From Gordius sp. MW1 (Eukaryota > Nematomorpha > Gordioida > Gordea > Gordiidae): a stretch of DNA of 64,000 nt. This document shows, piece after piece, positions 1-12,340 of this stretch; positions within the stretch are counted from its first letter, which is position 1; each line of letters opens with the position of its first letter. The notes beneath the pieces were generated by a model. The model was not told where the DNA came from. It did not search any database and saw only the letters and a program-made list of their open reading frames with translations. Position numbers and translations under genes: made by a program. The DNA lies in assembly GCA_964036665.1 (NCBI GenBank), contig OZ038526.1:29760001-29824000 (forward strand), in the 5' to 3' direction.

Positions 1-565
1 GAGATTCGTGTTATTTCTTATATTTGGAGTTGTTTAAACTCCTTAAAAACGTTCCTACTAGTGTAATTTCAAGTTTTTAATTTTTTAACCAGAACATGAG
101 GCAACAACGGGGATAAAATATTGGATGCCAATGCCTCATTTCTTGAATTTAAGGCGGTATTAATTTTATTATTCGCACATTAAAAGCTTTTAATATATAG
201 CTTGCTAAAGCGATAATTATAGCAATCCGATGGAAGTCATAAATCTGTTACATTTAATCCGCAACAAGCCTATTTTTTAAAAAAAGGTATATCTTGGGTA
301 GAGGCCTGCAAATTCACTTTTTTTCAACCCGAACCCGACCCGAAAGCGTTTTAAAATTTTCAACCCGAACCCGACCCGACCCGAAGCGTTTTTAAAATTT
401 CAACCTGAACCCGACCCGACCCGAAAGCGTTTTTAAATTTTCAACCCGAACCCGACCCGACCCGAAAGCTTTTTAAATTTTCAACGACTCGAACCAGTAG
501 AAAAATTTGAGGATGAAAAATTTATTCGACAGAAATGATCATACAAAATTTGATTAATAAATTTA

Positions 566-1184
566 TTAAATTGATTTACTATAATTATGTATAAATATTA
601 TGGCGTCTACAATTTCGGGGCGTAAATTAGACCTTCTCTCTTCTATAATTCTTCCAGCAGTGGAAAAGGACCTCTCACTACTGGTAGAAGAAGCTGGTAT
701 GGCCAAAAATTTACGAGCCAATAGGGACAATGTCGGATATTTACATGAATTAATCTTCCACCATTCCAAAAGCTCGTAATTTTCATCCTTCTTCGTGATT
801 TTATGATTAATGTATTCTTCGAGTTCGCCCTTTCCTTCCACATTATCGTCCATACAATTTTCTTCCCACCCAGAAAAATCGAGAAACGTGGATTGGGCAT
901 CCTTATTTTCTACACAATAAACAAATAATTATATGTTAAATACCTAGCTGAGGAGTTCCCTTCAATGTTTCCCTTTCACCAACTACCGATTTTTTTTGTT
1001 CACATTCACTAAGCAATAATTGAATCTCATCATAAACATTATTGAGCTCCTGGGGCATCAACATCTTCAGTGCTTTATATTTTGGACTCAAAAATGTTGC
1101 AATTTTATAATACAGATCCAAATCAATTTTTTCATTCAAAATTTTTTGGCACCTTTTGGCCAAGTCTTTTAGCTCAAAAGGCAC
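566..1184 (-). pseudogene. hAT transposase, C-terminal fragment (two exons)
   Basis: Two minus-strand coding blocks, 1184-944 and 909-566, are separated by a 34-nt GT-AG intron (943-910); removing it joins them in frame. The upstream block has the typical hAT stretch with YYKIATFLSPKYKALK. The downstream block is the hAT C-terminal dimerisation domain, with ELLEWWKINSCKYPTLSLLA, then FLAIPASSTSSERSFSTAGR and a final ERRSNLRPE. The N-terminal BED finger and the RNase H-like catalytic core are absent, so it cannot catalyse transposition alone. It lies inside the hAT element at 299-1610. What survives is uninterrupted by stops. Confidence 0.88.
910..943 (-). other. 34-nt intron in the hAT transposase remnant
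   Basis: On the minus strand the segment begins GTATTT and ends GTGTAG. Removing it turns two ORFs in different frames into one continuous transposase reading. The size matches the 31-nt and 37-nt introns in the two host genes of this window. Confidence 0.75.
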
Positions 1185-1840
1185 ATTATTGATTAAACCA
1201 TCATTTAATTTAATTAAACGAATTAAAAAATCGAAAAGGAAATTGATTCTATGAATGAATGAATATAATTAGTTTAGTCATACAATTCGATATTGTATAA
1301 CTAAAATTATAGAAAATAGCATTAATTTAACAAATACGTTTCGTTCATTTTATAATGTAAGATTCATATCCTTTGACCCGACTCTATAAATCCAACCCAA
1401 CCCGACCCGAATGCATTCTAAAATTTTCAACCCGAACCCGACCCGACCCGAAAATTTTTAACTCTAACCCGACCCGACCGACTCTATAAATCCAACCCGA
1501 CCCGACCCGAATGCATTCTAAAATTTTCAACCCGAACCCGACCCGAAAATTTTTAACTCTAACCCGACCTCGGGTCGGGTCGGGTTTCGGGTGACCCGTG
1601 CAGGCCTCTAATCTTGGGTTCGCCTAGGGCTGGTTGATAAATTATAGGGCTAGGTTTGAGCATGATATAACATTTGCTAAATTCGATTGTTAAAATTTTT
1701 ATTTAAATTCACTTAATCGCATATATAAAAAGGGCTGACAATAATTTTCATTAATTTCCGGTAGTTTAAGTTTGACATTAAATAATTATACTGCTGTTCA
1801 CACACACGTGTGCCAAGCGTTGCTTTGGCATAGTCCTCAA

Positions 1841-4596
1841 TAGAGATCTGCACGGGCCCAAAATCCAGCCCACACTCGCCTAAATTTTCGGCCCGCACTT
1901 AGCCCGCAAATTTAACAATGAATGCGCGGCATCAGGCCCGTATTACGCGGCGTTCATGATGACGTGCGAAGCGAACAAAAGCAAAGTTAATTTTTAAGCT
2001 AATTTATAAAACTCTTCATTTTTTTATTAATATCTTTATATTCAATCGCGAAATTTGTAAATAGGAGGCGTTCATAGTGAAACCGCAGACGATTATTTTC
2101 GCCCACGGCAAAAAGCGAACGAAAATAAGATACAAATCATTTTGTACTTTTCGCGCGATCGTTTAAAAATAGAGTTAGGTATGTATGTAATTTTTATATA
2201 ATTTTATTTGTTTATAGAATAATTACGATCTTATCAATACCATTAATATATGATAAATTTCACGATGAATAATTAGATATTTATTCTATTTTCGAATAAG
2301 ATGATTATGAATTTATATATTTGTTCATTCCAATTCTTAATTTCCAATTCTAAAACAAGATTATGAACTCTATGTATTTGTTCAGGATGGGATTTAAGAT
2401 ATGAAGAATAGGAATCAATATTTGGGCGAATTGAAAGGAAAGATAGAGATATATATCGGGCCGTAAAAGGATAAACTATATTGGGCCGTAAAGGGATAAT
2501 CTTTGTCCCCCCCCTCAAAGGGGGGACTCACATTTAATTCTTTCTTTAGGTCCTTTATATATTTTATTTATCTCCAAGAATAAGTTTAATAATAAATAAA
2601 ATCAAGCAACTGTAGAGTATATAAAAATCAAAGATCCGTATTGATAGAAATAACAAATACGTATAAGCGCGTCGGGGGGGGGGGGGGGGTAACATACGCG
2701 TACTAGAAATTAAATGTAAAGAAATAAAGTTCTATGTTATGTAGTGATGTTATGCGGCGCGCCATTTTACACCCATGCCTTAATAGAAAGAAAGAGACTA
2801 AGAAGCCACACCCTTATAAAGGTCCCTCGTAAGACGCGCTTGCCTAGTGTAAGGTCCCTTTTTTATTACTAATCCCCTCCCACATGGTCCTAAATTGTAG
2901 AAAATAGAACCGCCACATGTGCCATTACATTAGTCACATTACATCACATTGATGACACAAATAAGGCATGAGGGTTGTACTATTTACTTTTTTTTAACAT
3001 AAAATAGCAACACTGTGGATAAATCAGTGGCATAAATGAGGGGGAGGGGGACGGAAAATTCCTGAAAAGTTTTTGATTAATAACTAAATTAAATGGGTTA
3101 AAATATTATAGTTTAGTTACATCAAATACTTTAAAAAACTTATAAAAACCTAGAAACAATAGAAGGATTTTTTGAAGGAAGGAGTTATAAAATTTTCATG
3201 GTTAAATTTTTTTGTAACTATTTTTTGGATAAAAATGATTTTTTTGAAATAAAATGTATGTTGTGCTTTTACTTGTTACAGATAAAAATTAGTCGAAAGA
3301 TAAAAATAATTTATAATTTGTGTAAAAATTACAAGGGCTTAAGAACATTATATTTTTGGAGGGGCATAACAAAAACACCAAGTTTAGATACAATTTATTT
3401 GATATTTAAACCCTCCCTTCCGGTTACACCCCCCCCCCCCCCCCAAAAAAAAAAAATTAAACAATCCTGCGTACGCCCCTGACTTACTTGTTGTTATAAT
3501 AAAAGTAAAAGTTGAATGTCCTGTCCGGTACTTAGCAAAGTCTTTAATTTACTATTAGTTTACTTACACTTTATAGATAGGATAGCTTAGATTAACAAAT
3601 TTGACCACACTGCACGCACAACAGCATACATCGTGTTGATGATGATGACAATAACAACTAGCTAATAACACCCCCTTAGCATATATCTAAGGGTCCATCG
3701 GGTCTCTATGAAAAAATAATAGACTAGCTAATGGTCGGTATTCAACACACCCACACTCAATGTCTTCACCAGAAAAGGAGACTAACAGTGTGGGTGTGGC
3801 TCTTTTCCTTGGGACTACAATACCCCCACAGCACACCCTAGGGCGCGCTATTTAGCGCGCCCGTCACAACACTAGTTCTATGTATATATTCAGCACACAG
3901 ATGTTACAATCAATTAACCTTTTGTGTCAAAGGGCATGGGGGAAAGAAAAAGTAACATACGTATTAAAATTAAATAGAAAGTAAAAGTATTACTATGAAC
4001 TTAAAGTTACAGGAAAAGGGGTTACTCAGTCGTATAAGATATAAGATCAAAAGATCCGACAATGTTAAGAAATCTAACAATAAATGTTGTAATTAATCGA
4101 ATGAAATACACTGTTTTACGAGGGGTTGGGGGAAATGGGGAATCCACGTATCAAGGGATACGATAATATTAATAAAAAAATGAAGGGTTTGATAAATTAG
4201 CCCAAAATTAACTTCGCTCTTTGTCGCTTCGCGCGTCATCACGAACAGGCCCAGATTGTTTCAAAAATGTCACTTTGTAAACGGTGTATATAAAGTTACT
4301 AATGTATGCACAAACAATATTTACAATTTAAATTGTGTTTAAAAAACAAACGACTTATATTTTATTGGGGCTTTAATTTGGTCCTTTTCTCCCTTATGAG
4401 CCGACTTACATTACTAAATCATAATTTTTTAAGAAATACCAACTTTAATATAATTTAATATCCTAGACCAAATTTATTTTCCTTGAAGTATTACATGCGT
4501 TTCTTAATATTTATAATTTGTGAGCAAAATAAAATCCTAACTGTTTTACTTATATAGCGCAAGCCCGGCCCGCACTTGGGCTCGTGCAGATCTATA
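1841..4596. mobile_element. Probable hAT-type element pair of ends, degraded and composite
   Basis: The left end reads TAGAGATCTGCACGGGCCC (1841). The right end is its near-perfect inverse (CTCGTGCAGATCTATA, ending 4596). The flanking 8-mers GTCCTCAA (1833-1840) and GTTATTAA (4597-4604) match at only 5 of 8 positions, so either the TSD has decayed or the ends belong to different insertions. No gene is visible inside. The interior has homopolymer G/C runs (near 2676 and 3430), stretches such as TATTGGGCCGTAAA near 2455-2490, and two diverged blocks alike at 2604-2740 and 3950-4080. The ORF at 3198-3482 looks spurious. Confidence 0.5.
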
Positions 4597-5640
4597 GTTA
4601 TTAAACAGAGAAATAATTAATATAAAAAGAGGATATTTAGGATAAAATAGGGATTATTTGTAAGAGATTTTATGATAAAAAAAATATAATGCTATATAAT
4701 GTAAATTAGAGACCTACATGGGCCGAGCCGGGCCTAAGATAAAGCAGTATAAAAACAGGGCCGGGCTTGGGTAGATATATAAAATAGATCTATTAATATT
4801 ATATCTAGAAACAAAATAATGCATTTGATAACTTGAAGGTAAAAATTAATATTATCTATACATATTTCTGGGATAAAAACATAGGAACGGGAATAATAAA
4901 AGGAAAATATTATTTTTGAAATTAATTTAAAAATTTGGAATTTACTTTTTTTAGTTAATTTAGTGATCATCATGTTTAATAATTAAATACCATTTTCTGT
5001 TAAATTTCAGTTAGTATTAAACAATTTGCGATTTACTTTTCAAGATAATTTAGTGATAATCATGTTTAATCATTACTTAACTTTAGCATTTAAAATTATT
5101 TAAATCAATTTTATAAATTCTAAATCAAATGATTCTAATGTCTGCATAGAAAAAGAAAATTACTTAGGAACCTTGTTATAGAGACCTGATAAAAATATGA
5201 TTCTACAAATGCTAAAATTTAATTTAATATGGAAAAATTTTAAAATTAGATTTTGTACAATGCAACAATTGCAAAGAGATATTTAGTTAGCCATGCACGG
5301 AAAACGCGTTGTTTTTATATTAACAAAGTGGTTATAGTTTTCAAATTAAGACTTTTATTTGTCACAAACTTATATAATGGCAAAAGTTGCGAGTAAGTGA
5401 TTGAATAATCGAGGCACAAATGGCAAAACAATAGACGAAAAACTTTAAGGGCAATGAGTAATACTGTACCGAAAAATAAATATGTTTAACGTTTAAATTT
5501 AGCGTCCGCTAGATGGCACTTTAAGTTGGACAGTCGCCCCTCCCTGCCCGCTAGAATCCTAGAGCGGGTCATACCAGGAGTGCCTAAATGCAGCATAAAC
5601 AAAATGTCTTTTTTATTTATTGTTTAATGAATACTCTATA
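4597..5640. other. AT-rich intergenic stretch with one hAT-like end
   Basis: No gene is visible. At 4707 the sequence TAGAGACCTACATGGGCC starts a hAT-like terminus, followed at 4755-4772 by a partly inverse GC-rich block. No matching right end with a shared TSD was found. The rest is low-complexity AT. Around 5500-5600 lies a somewhat GC-richer segment just beyond the 3' side of the gypsy remnant, possibly the remains of its LTR, though no paired LTR is seen. Confidence 0.4.
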
Positions 5641-5673
5641 TCCCCAAAAAAGGCATCCTTTTAGCGTTGTTAA

Positions 5674-6053
5674 CTATTTTTGGCGTTGATGATATACGAT
5701 TATTTCCGATTTCACTTTTTTGGGCCAACCATGATGAAGTACGAAATTATAGACTTTTCTTAGAACAGGATCTTGACTGGTATGTTTGGCCACACCTGCC
5801 GATGTAATTGGGAATTGCTCAAATAGTTCTTCGTAAATAGCATATACTTCATCTTGAGGTAATGTTTCGTCCGGAACAGCTAACCTAGAGAGCTTATCTG
5901 CACGAGCGTTTTCTTTGGTATTCTTATATTTAATATTGATTTGGTACGGTCCTGTAAATATAGCCCATCTTTGAAGTCGCGCCGACACGGCTTGTGGAAC
6001 GTTTGTGGTTTAATTAAATATTGATAATAATGGTTTGTGGTCTGTTGTTAGCA
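5674..6053 (-). pseudogene. Ty3/gypsy pol fragment: end of RNase H and linker before integrase
   Basis: The minus-strand reading gives TTDHKPLL, then RLQRWAIF, followed by ADKLSRL. These are hallmarks of the end of a Ty3/gypsy RNase H domain and the spacer leading to the integrase HHCC region. The reading stops at about 5674 and no integrase core follows. Upstream on the minus strand it is cut by the 6054-10640 insertion and resumes at 10641 with the first half of the same RNase H domain. It is the 3' remainder of the element whose gag lies at 16064-16306. Confidence 0.8.
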
Positions 6054-7052
6054 TAGACTAGATAGACTGCTCATGCCATATGTTCCATATGGTAACTTGT
6101 GTGTCAAATTTTCCGCCATTTTGAAGGCTACTACTGGTATATTTAAATAATGACATTTTGCGCTGTGCCATTTGTTCCAACAGAAGAAGTCGGGATAAAC
6201 AATATTCTTTCCATAAATAAGTATACTATTTTATAATATATATCATATTTTTTACAATTTTAGGTTCCCAACGAAAAATCCCCAACTTCTCAAAACATGG
6301 ATTCTAAGATTAAAAGTAAGTTTGTAAACAAAATATTCTTGAATATGCTCTTGTTTACCCCAGAAATGTTCTATAAAACATCAACAAACTATCATAAATT
6401 GAGAGAAGATGCCATTCCAACAATTTTTGATTTTCCAGCAAATGTAAACCTATAAACATTTATTTATTGCTTTTATTAAGATTATTATTTACAATACTAA
6501 ATATTATATTATTTGTTCTTGTTTTAATAATTTGTAACTTACAAATTTACTATAGAAAAAAATATAAAGAAGACAGATTTATAATTCTAATGCCACTCCT
6601 TTAAAGTACATTTCTAATTCACCTTAAGAAAAGAAAAGGAAACAAATTGCTCTTTCGGAAAACAATCAATCAGATAAATTTTATAATTATTATATATAGT
6701 ATAAATTCATTTTATATTTTAATTTATGGGTTTTTTGAAATGCTTTCTTTGTAAGATAAAAGAAATGCAGGACAAATCAGATGTAAGCCTTTATAAAGAT
6801 ATTTCTATGGATGGGCTATACGCAAAAATATCCATTGGGATAGTAATCACTATCATAGGTAATAGTTATAGAAATGAAACTTTATTTTTTTAATGGTTAT
6901 ATTGATTTAGGCCATCATATGACCAATTAAAATTTGATATAATATGCCTCTGGGGTCCTTTTTTTGATGGCAACGGTAATCAATGGTTTTTGGAAAATTG
7001 GTTTCCTTGTGTCAGGTGTAACATCAGAACTCCTACAAAATATAGTGTCAGA

Positions 7053-8276
7053 TATAGTTGTTAAATTGCTAACTTTAGCAATGCTAACTATGTGCTATGC
7101 TCGAGCACGAACACTAGCTGTGTAACATGCTAGTTTAGCACAATGAGTGCTAGCTGTTCGGTGCAATAGTTTAATTTAAACAGTAGCACGTAAAAATGCT
7201 CGTGAGGTTAGTCGAAACAGTTCGATCTGTTAAAAAATTTAGCAGGGTCTCTTTTTTAAGCTCTCAGTGAGTCACAATTTGAAAAAAAAAATTTAAATCG
7301 CATCATAAACATAGATTATGACATTTGTCACCTGGGCGACCGCTAAACTTTCAAAAATCTTGATTTCAAAGGTGAAAAACATTTTTTAAACTCTAAGTGA
7401 GTCACAATTTGAAAAAAAAATTTGAATCGCATCACAAACATAGATTATGACATTTGTCACCAGGGCGACCGCTAAACTTTCAAAAATCTTGATTTCAAAG
7501 GTGAAAAATATTTTTTAAACTCTTAGTGAGTCACAATTTGAAAAAAAATTTAAATCGCATCATAAACATAGATTATGACATTTGTCACCTGGGCGACGGC
7601 TAAACTTGCAAAAATCTTGATTTCAAAGGTGAAAAACATTTTTTAAACTCTTAGTGAGTCACAATTTGAAAAAAAAATTTAAATCGCATCATAAACATAG
7701 ATTATGACATTTGTCACCTGGGCGACCGCTAAACTTTCAAAAATCTTGATTTCAAAGGTGAAAAACATTTTTTAAACTCTTAGTGAGTCACAATTTGAAA
7801 AAAAAATTTAAATCGCATCATAAACATAGATTATGACATTTACCTCATATATATTTATTTAACCACTTGTACAAATTATTTATAAAACTCAAAATGTATA
7901 TAATTACATGTCAGGTAAAAAATCAAATATACAATCTCATCTTATTATCGAATCCATCATTTTATGCTCAACATGCTTAATTTCTTATAAAACTATAATA
8001 TATTAACTTTATAATATTATATGAGCAAATATTGTAAGTTGCTAAATTTTAACAAAGCAATTCAATCTACTATCTGCTCGAATTTACTGCTCGAGCTCCT
8101 GCTAAATTTTTTAACAGATTTGGCTGTTTCGACTAACCTCACGAGCATTTTTACGTGCTACTGTTAAAACTATTGCACCGAACAGCTAGCACTCATTGTG
8201 CTAAACTAGCATGTTACACAGCTAGTGTTCGTGCTCGCGTTTTTAGTTGAAGCTGCTTAGCAATTTAACAACTATA
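7053..8276. mobile_element. Foldback hAT-type element, 1224 bp, TSD GTGTCAGA
   Basis: The outer ends TATAGTTGTTAAATTGCTAA and the exact inverse are flanked by identical 8-bp repeats GTGTCAGA (7045-7052, 8277-8284). The arms extend inward for about 200 bp with motifs such as GTTAGTCGAAACAG and its inverse near 8125-8140. It has no coding capacity. Most of the loop is a 129-bp tandem repeat. A relative lies at 52155-52940. Confidence 0.92.
7261..7850. repeat. 129-bp minisatellite, about 4.6 copies, inside the foldback hAT element
   Basis: Units begin near 7261, 7391, 7520, 7648 and 7777 with CTCTNAGTGAGTCACAATTTG and carry CATAGATTATGACATTTGTC and GGCGACCGCTAAACTTTC. Copies differ at only a few positions and in A-run length. 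The last unit is truncated. Confidence 0.92.
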
Positions 8277-8403
8277 GTGTCAGAGGCTTTGTATTACATT
8301 CAGCTAACTGGAGTTATTGTAAAGGCCTTGGTGTGTGATGGGCTTTCTGCTAATAGTGAAAGGTAAATTGACTTGTATTGAATGTATTTCTTTTTTATCA
8401 TCT

Positions 8404-9122
8404 ATTCCTAATAATTTTTTAAATCATAATAATGATTTAATTAATATAAAACATAATTTTGGATTAATATATCAATCTAGAGAATAAATTTTATTATGTT
8501 AAACTACGTACTCTATCTTTAATTAATACCTTTAAAAATAGAAATTTATTAAATAAAAAAACATGAATTTAATAATATTAAATAAATTTTCTCATTTAAT
8601 CGGTTTTAATGTTTTTAATACATTAACCAATCACCCCATTAATCAAGATTTTACACATTTAAAATTTTTAAATTAATTTAATAGTTTTAAAAAATCTTAA
8701 ATTTCTTATTCATTATCATTCCCGTAATGTAAATCAAAAATTAATATAATAAATTGAATAAAAATGTTTTGGTCAATAATAGTCAATTTAACTTCCTCAC
8801 TAGTTTATAAATTTGAACGAACGTCAATAAATTAATATTATACATAATATAGATGGCGCTATATTTATTAAACAAACATGATATTTATTTTAAAATGCTG
8901 TTTTTGATATTGTGGCATAACGCCAATAAACTTTTTCCCCCTTTCCCCGCTTAGTTTTGGTTGCTTAGTTCTTTTCGTGTTTTAATTACTCTTCTTGGCA
9001 CTTGTTCAATTTCCCTTTTTAGTTTTATTCATAGACTAGTTTTATTACCCTCCCCTTGCCAGTTGTATGACTCTTCAAATTTATTGTCACGCAGTCCTAA
9101 TCCCCCCATCTTTATTATTATG
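8404..9122. repeat. Direct repeat copy 1 (partner 9442-10144)
   Basis: About 720 bp, nearly identical to 9442-10144, from ATTCCTAATAATTTTT to CCCCCCATCTTTATTATTATG. This copy carries an extra 17-bp duplication around CATAGACTAGTTTTATT near 9030. The ends lack TG...CA, so an LTR pair is not supported; a segmental tandem duplication is simpler. No gene is seen. Confidence 0.85.
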
Positions 9123-9441
9123 GCGGAGGAAACGACAATTTTTATAAAATGAATTATATTGATATTTGGAAGGAAGGAAATGACATTTTTTTGTAAAGTG
9201 GCTTATATGAATATTTTGAAGGAAGGAAATGACGGAGATTTTTGGTTACCAATTGAACTACTAAACCGAGTATTAAGGCTCTGAACTCTTTGAGTCATCC
9301 TCGGGTATATAAGGCTCTGAACTCTTTGAGTCATCCTTAGAGTTTTTAAGGAACGGTATATTCCGTATCCTTGGTTTTCGGAAAGTAGTGTCAATGTCAA
9401 TATCGAGGTCAATATCTAAGTTAAGGTCAATATCATGGTTA

Positions 9442-10144
9442 ATTCCTAATAATTTTTATATCATAATAATGATTTAATTAATATAAAACATAATTTTGGA
9501 TCAATATATCCATCTAGAGAATAAATTTTATTATGTTAAACTACGTACTTTATCTTTAATTAATACCTTTAAAAATAGAAATTTATTAAATAAAAAAACA
9601 TGAATTTAATAATATTAAATAAAATAATTTCTCATTTAATCAGTTTTAATGTTTTTAATACATTAACCAATCACCCCATTAATCAAGATTTTACACATTA
9701 AAATTTTTAAATTAATTTAATAGTTTTAAAAAATCTTTAATTTCTTATTCATTATCATTCCCGTAATGTAAATCAAAAATTAATATAATAAAGTGAATAA
9801 AAATGTTTTGGTCAATAATAGTCAATTTAACTTCCTCACTAGTTTATAAATTTGAACGAACGTCAATAAATTAATATTATACATAATATAGATGGCGCTA
9901 TATTTATTAAACAAACATGATATTTATTTTAAAATGTTGTTTTTGATATTGTGGCATAACGCCAGTAAACTTTTTCCCCCTTTCCCCGCTTAGTTTTGGT
10001 TGCTTAGTTCTTTTCGTGTTTTAATTTCTCTTCTTGGCACTTGTTCAATTTCCCTTTTTAGTTTTATTACCCTCCCCTTGCTAGTTGTATGACTCTTCAA
10101 ATTTATTGTCACGCAGTCCTAATCCCCCCATCTTTATTATTATG
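9442..10144. repeat. Direct repeat copy 2 (partner 8404-9122)
   Basis: Near-identical partner of the repeat at 8404. The spacer (9123-9441) contains a duplicated GGAAGGAAATGACA phrase and two tandem copies of a roughly 35-bp unit with CTCTGAACTCTTTGAGTCAT (about 9270-9345). The rest of the host insertion, 10145-10640, shows no gene; a hairpin CCTCCCTTTTTGGGGGGAGG lies at 10383. Confidence 0.85.
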
Positions 10145-10640
10145 CGCGTTTGTTTGTTATAATCCCCCTCCCCGATCGTGATGGTATTGTTTACATATTT
10201 ACATCTTCCATCACCCCCCGATCTTTCGTTATTGTATTGTTTACCTATTTTACGTCAACGATCATCATTATTATTCCCACTATTAAAGAAGGAATTGATT
10301 GTAAAATTCATTAATAAAAGACTTGTTTTGTAAAAGTTAGAGATATATATTTGTTTGATCGGATATTAATAAAGTTTAAGTCCTCCCTTTTTGGGGGGAG
10401 GATAAGGAAACAAATTATTTTATAACAATCATACGGGGAACAAAACAAAAAGAAATTCTATACTTATTAGTGTATAGAAAAGATATCTACCCAATTCAAT
10501 TTTTTTAAATTAATTTTTAAAGATTATTTAATTTACAAACGTCACTAATATCAATATAGTCACTACTTTACCATGTTAACATTAAAATGGCGGAAAAAAG
10601 GGCACTCTTTTTTGTGTTGATGTACAGTCTATCTAGTCTA

Positions 10641-12340
10641 TGGTTATTAGGGTAAATTGTTGACCGTAAATATATTCTCTACATTTTTGAGATGCAAATA
10701 TATTTGCTAACGCTTCTTTTTCAATTTCACTCTAATATCTCTCCGCTGCTTTGAGTGTGCGCGAGGCAAAAGAAATGGGATGCTCGTAGCCCTTAACTTT
10801 GTGTGGTAAAACGGCGCCGATACCTTTCGCTGAAGCATTGGTGGAGAGTAGCAATGGTAATTGCGGATTAAAAGGAACTAACACAGGCGTATTTATTAAC
10901 GGCCCATGTCACAGATTTCTTTAATAATTTACACAAGGAATGAGCTAGAGTCGAAAAATTTTGTATAAACTTAGCATAATAGGTAGCCAGGCCTAAAAAG
11001 ACTGTGATTCATTAATTAATGTAGATTCAGGAGCATAATTGCCTTAGTGTTTTTGTCATTTGTGTGAATTCCTTCCTCGTTTATCATATGTCCAAGATAT
11101 TCAATTGATTTTTTTTAAATTAAATTTTTCTAGTTTTAATTTTATGTTAGCCTTATCCAAAGTTTTGAACACTGCTTCAAGGTTTTTATTGTGGTCTTAA
11201 ATTGATTTTCCAGCCACGATAATTTCGTCGAGATAACCTACAACACCAATAATGTTCCTAAACAATGAGTATATGAAGCGCTGAAATATGGCTGGGGCAG
11301 AAGCAATCCGAATGATTTAAATAGGCCACGGTGGATATTAATTGTTAAAATATTTTGTGATTATTCAGTAATTTTAATTTATAATACGCTTAAAGGTGTA
11401 ATATGGGAAAATATATAAAACCTTCTAATTTTGAAAAAAGCCTTGGATGCGGGGAAGTGGGTATTTTTCTAAAACTAGATTATTATTGAAATTTTGAAAA
11501 TCATCACTAATTCTTAAATCCCCATCTTTTTTAAATACAGTAACAATCGGCGCTGCATAATGGGCATTTTTTTATAAATTTCAAAACTCCTTCATTGACT
11601 TGTCGATCTAACTCCTTGTCCACTTTTTCTTTAATGCTAGGCCGAAAATTTAGGAGAGGATTCTAAGTTTTAGCGTGGCATAAAAATCAAACACACCGCC
11701 GGTTTTTCTATCAAATAAAGAGGAATATTTTTTGATTTTATCATTCAAATTATTTGAGTTAACTATATTAATTGAAGGGGAAGTTGTATCATCTTTAATC
11801 CATTTGTTTGCCAGTTGGGTTAGGATACGAGGAAATTGGCTCAACCAATCGCGTCCTTAAATGTTGTGTCCATGTCCTTGTGATACGATTAGCGGTAATT
11901 AAAACGTTATGCCATTTTCGAATACGGTCACCTCGGTTTTCATCCTTATCTATGTGGTTGTACCGTTATAACACTTTAAGATGGCTTTCAGTGGCGAGAC
12001 GATTCCTACTACGACATTTTCCATTCACCATTGTAACCGACGATCCTGTATCTATTTCAAAAGTAACATCCTAGTCATTTACCTTTAACGTAGTGGGGAA
12101 TTACGAATATAATCTGAATAATTAACCTGGTGAAGCCTGCCACTATTTTCGCTCTTACATATTTTACCAATATGTCCCTTTTTAACCGCCCTTACGAAAT
12201 TTACATGTAACTCAATTACGGTTTCCACCGCATGAGTAATAATAATTTAAAGTCCTGGGTTTTACCGAATGTGTTGTTTCAGAACGAGTCAATATTAAGA
12301 TTGCATTGCTGCCCTTTATATAGCACGTGAGGTGTCCAAC
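10641..12340 (-). pseudogene. Ty3/gypsy pol remnant, duplication copy 1: RT and first half of RNase H
   Basis: Reading the minus strand downward: a protease/RT linker (11844-11650, with NNLNDKIKKYSSLFD), then RT. The catalytic box reads YLDEIIVAGKS (about 11225-11255) where active gypsy elements have YxDDIIV, so the second catalytic aspartate is glutamate. RNase H starts near 10800 with HPISFASRTLKAAER and breaks off at 10641, where the 4.6-kb insertion begins. There are many stops and frameshifts. The segment 10869-12813 is duplicated at 12814-14757. Confidence 0.8.

Larger units (their letters stand above)
299..1610 (-). mobile_element. hAT element, 1312 bp, TIR TAGAGGCCTGCA, 8-bp TSD ATCTTGGG
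   Basis: The ends read TAGAGGCCTGCA (299) and TGCAGGCCTCTA (ending 1610), perfect inverted repeats. They are flanked by identical 8-bp direct repeats ATCTTGGG at 291-298 and 1611-1618, the target-site signature of hAT transposons. Inside each end lies a long array built from the pentamer ACCCG (about 320-500 and 1372-1590, in phrases such as CCCGAACCCGACCCG). The centre holds only the C-terminal part of a hAT transposase on the minus strand, so this is an internally deleted, non-autonomous copy. Perfect TSDs and TIRs suggest a fairly recent insertion. Confidence 0.93.
6054..10640. mobile_element. 4.6-kb TIR-bounded insertion inside the gypsy RNase H domain
   Basis: The ends are perfect 16-bp inverted repeats, TAGACTAGATAGACTG (6054-6069) and its complement (10625-10640). 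They sit exactly where the gypsy RNase H reading is split, so the host sequence defines the insertion independently. A second shared motif, TTCCGCCATTTT, lies about 35-50 bp inside each end. The flanks TGTTAGCA and TGGTTATT suggest a decayed duplication but do not match well. No transposase is recognisable. The superfamily is unresolved; the interior contains the hAT element at 7053-8276 and the direct repeats at 8404-10144. Confidence 0.75.

Noticed and set aside
3198..3482. 94-aa ORF ending in a proline-lysine run
   Set aside because: The tail is a C-run plus A-run and the body is AT-rich low complexity inside a degraded element.
7261..7850. CRISPR-like array
   Set aside because: The units are contiguous 129-bp tandem repeats with no unique spacers, within a eukaryotic transposon.
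8404..10144. LTR pair formed by the two 0.7-kb direct repeats
   Set aside because: No TG...CA ends, no primer-binding site or polypurine tract, no coding region between them, and only about 320 bp of spacer.
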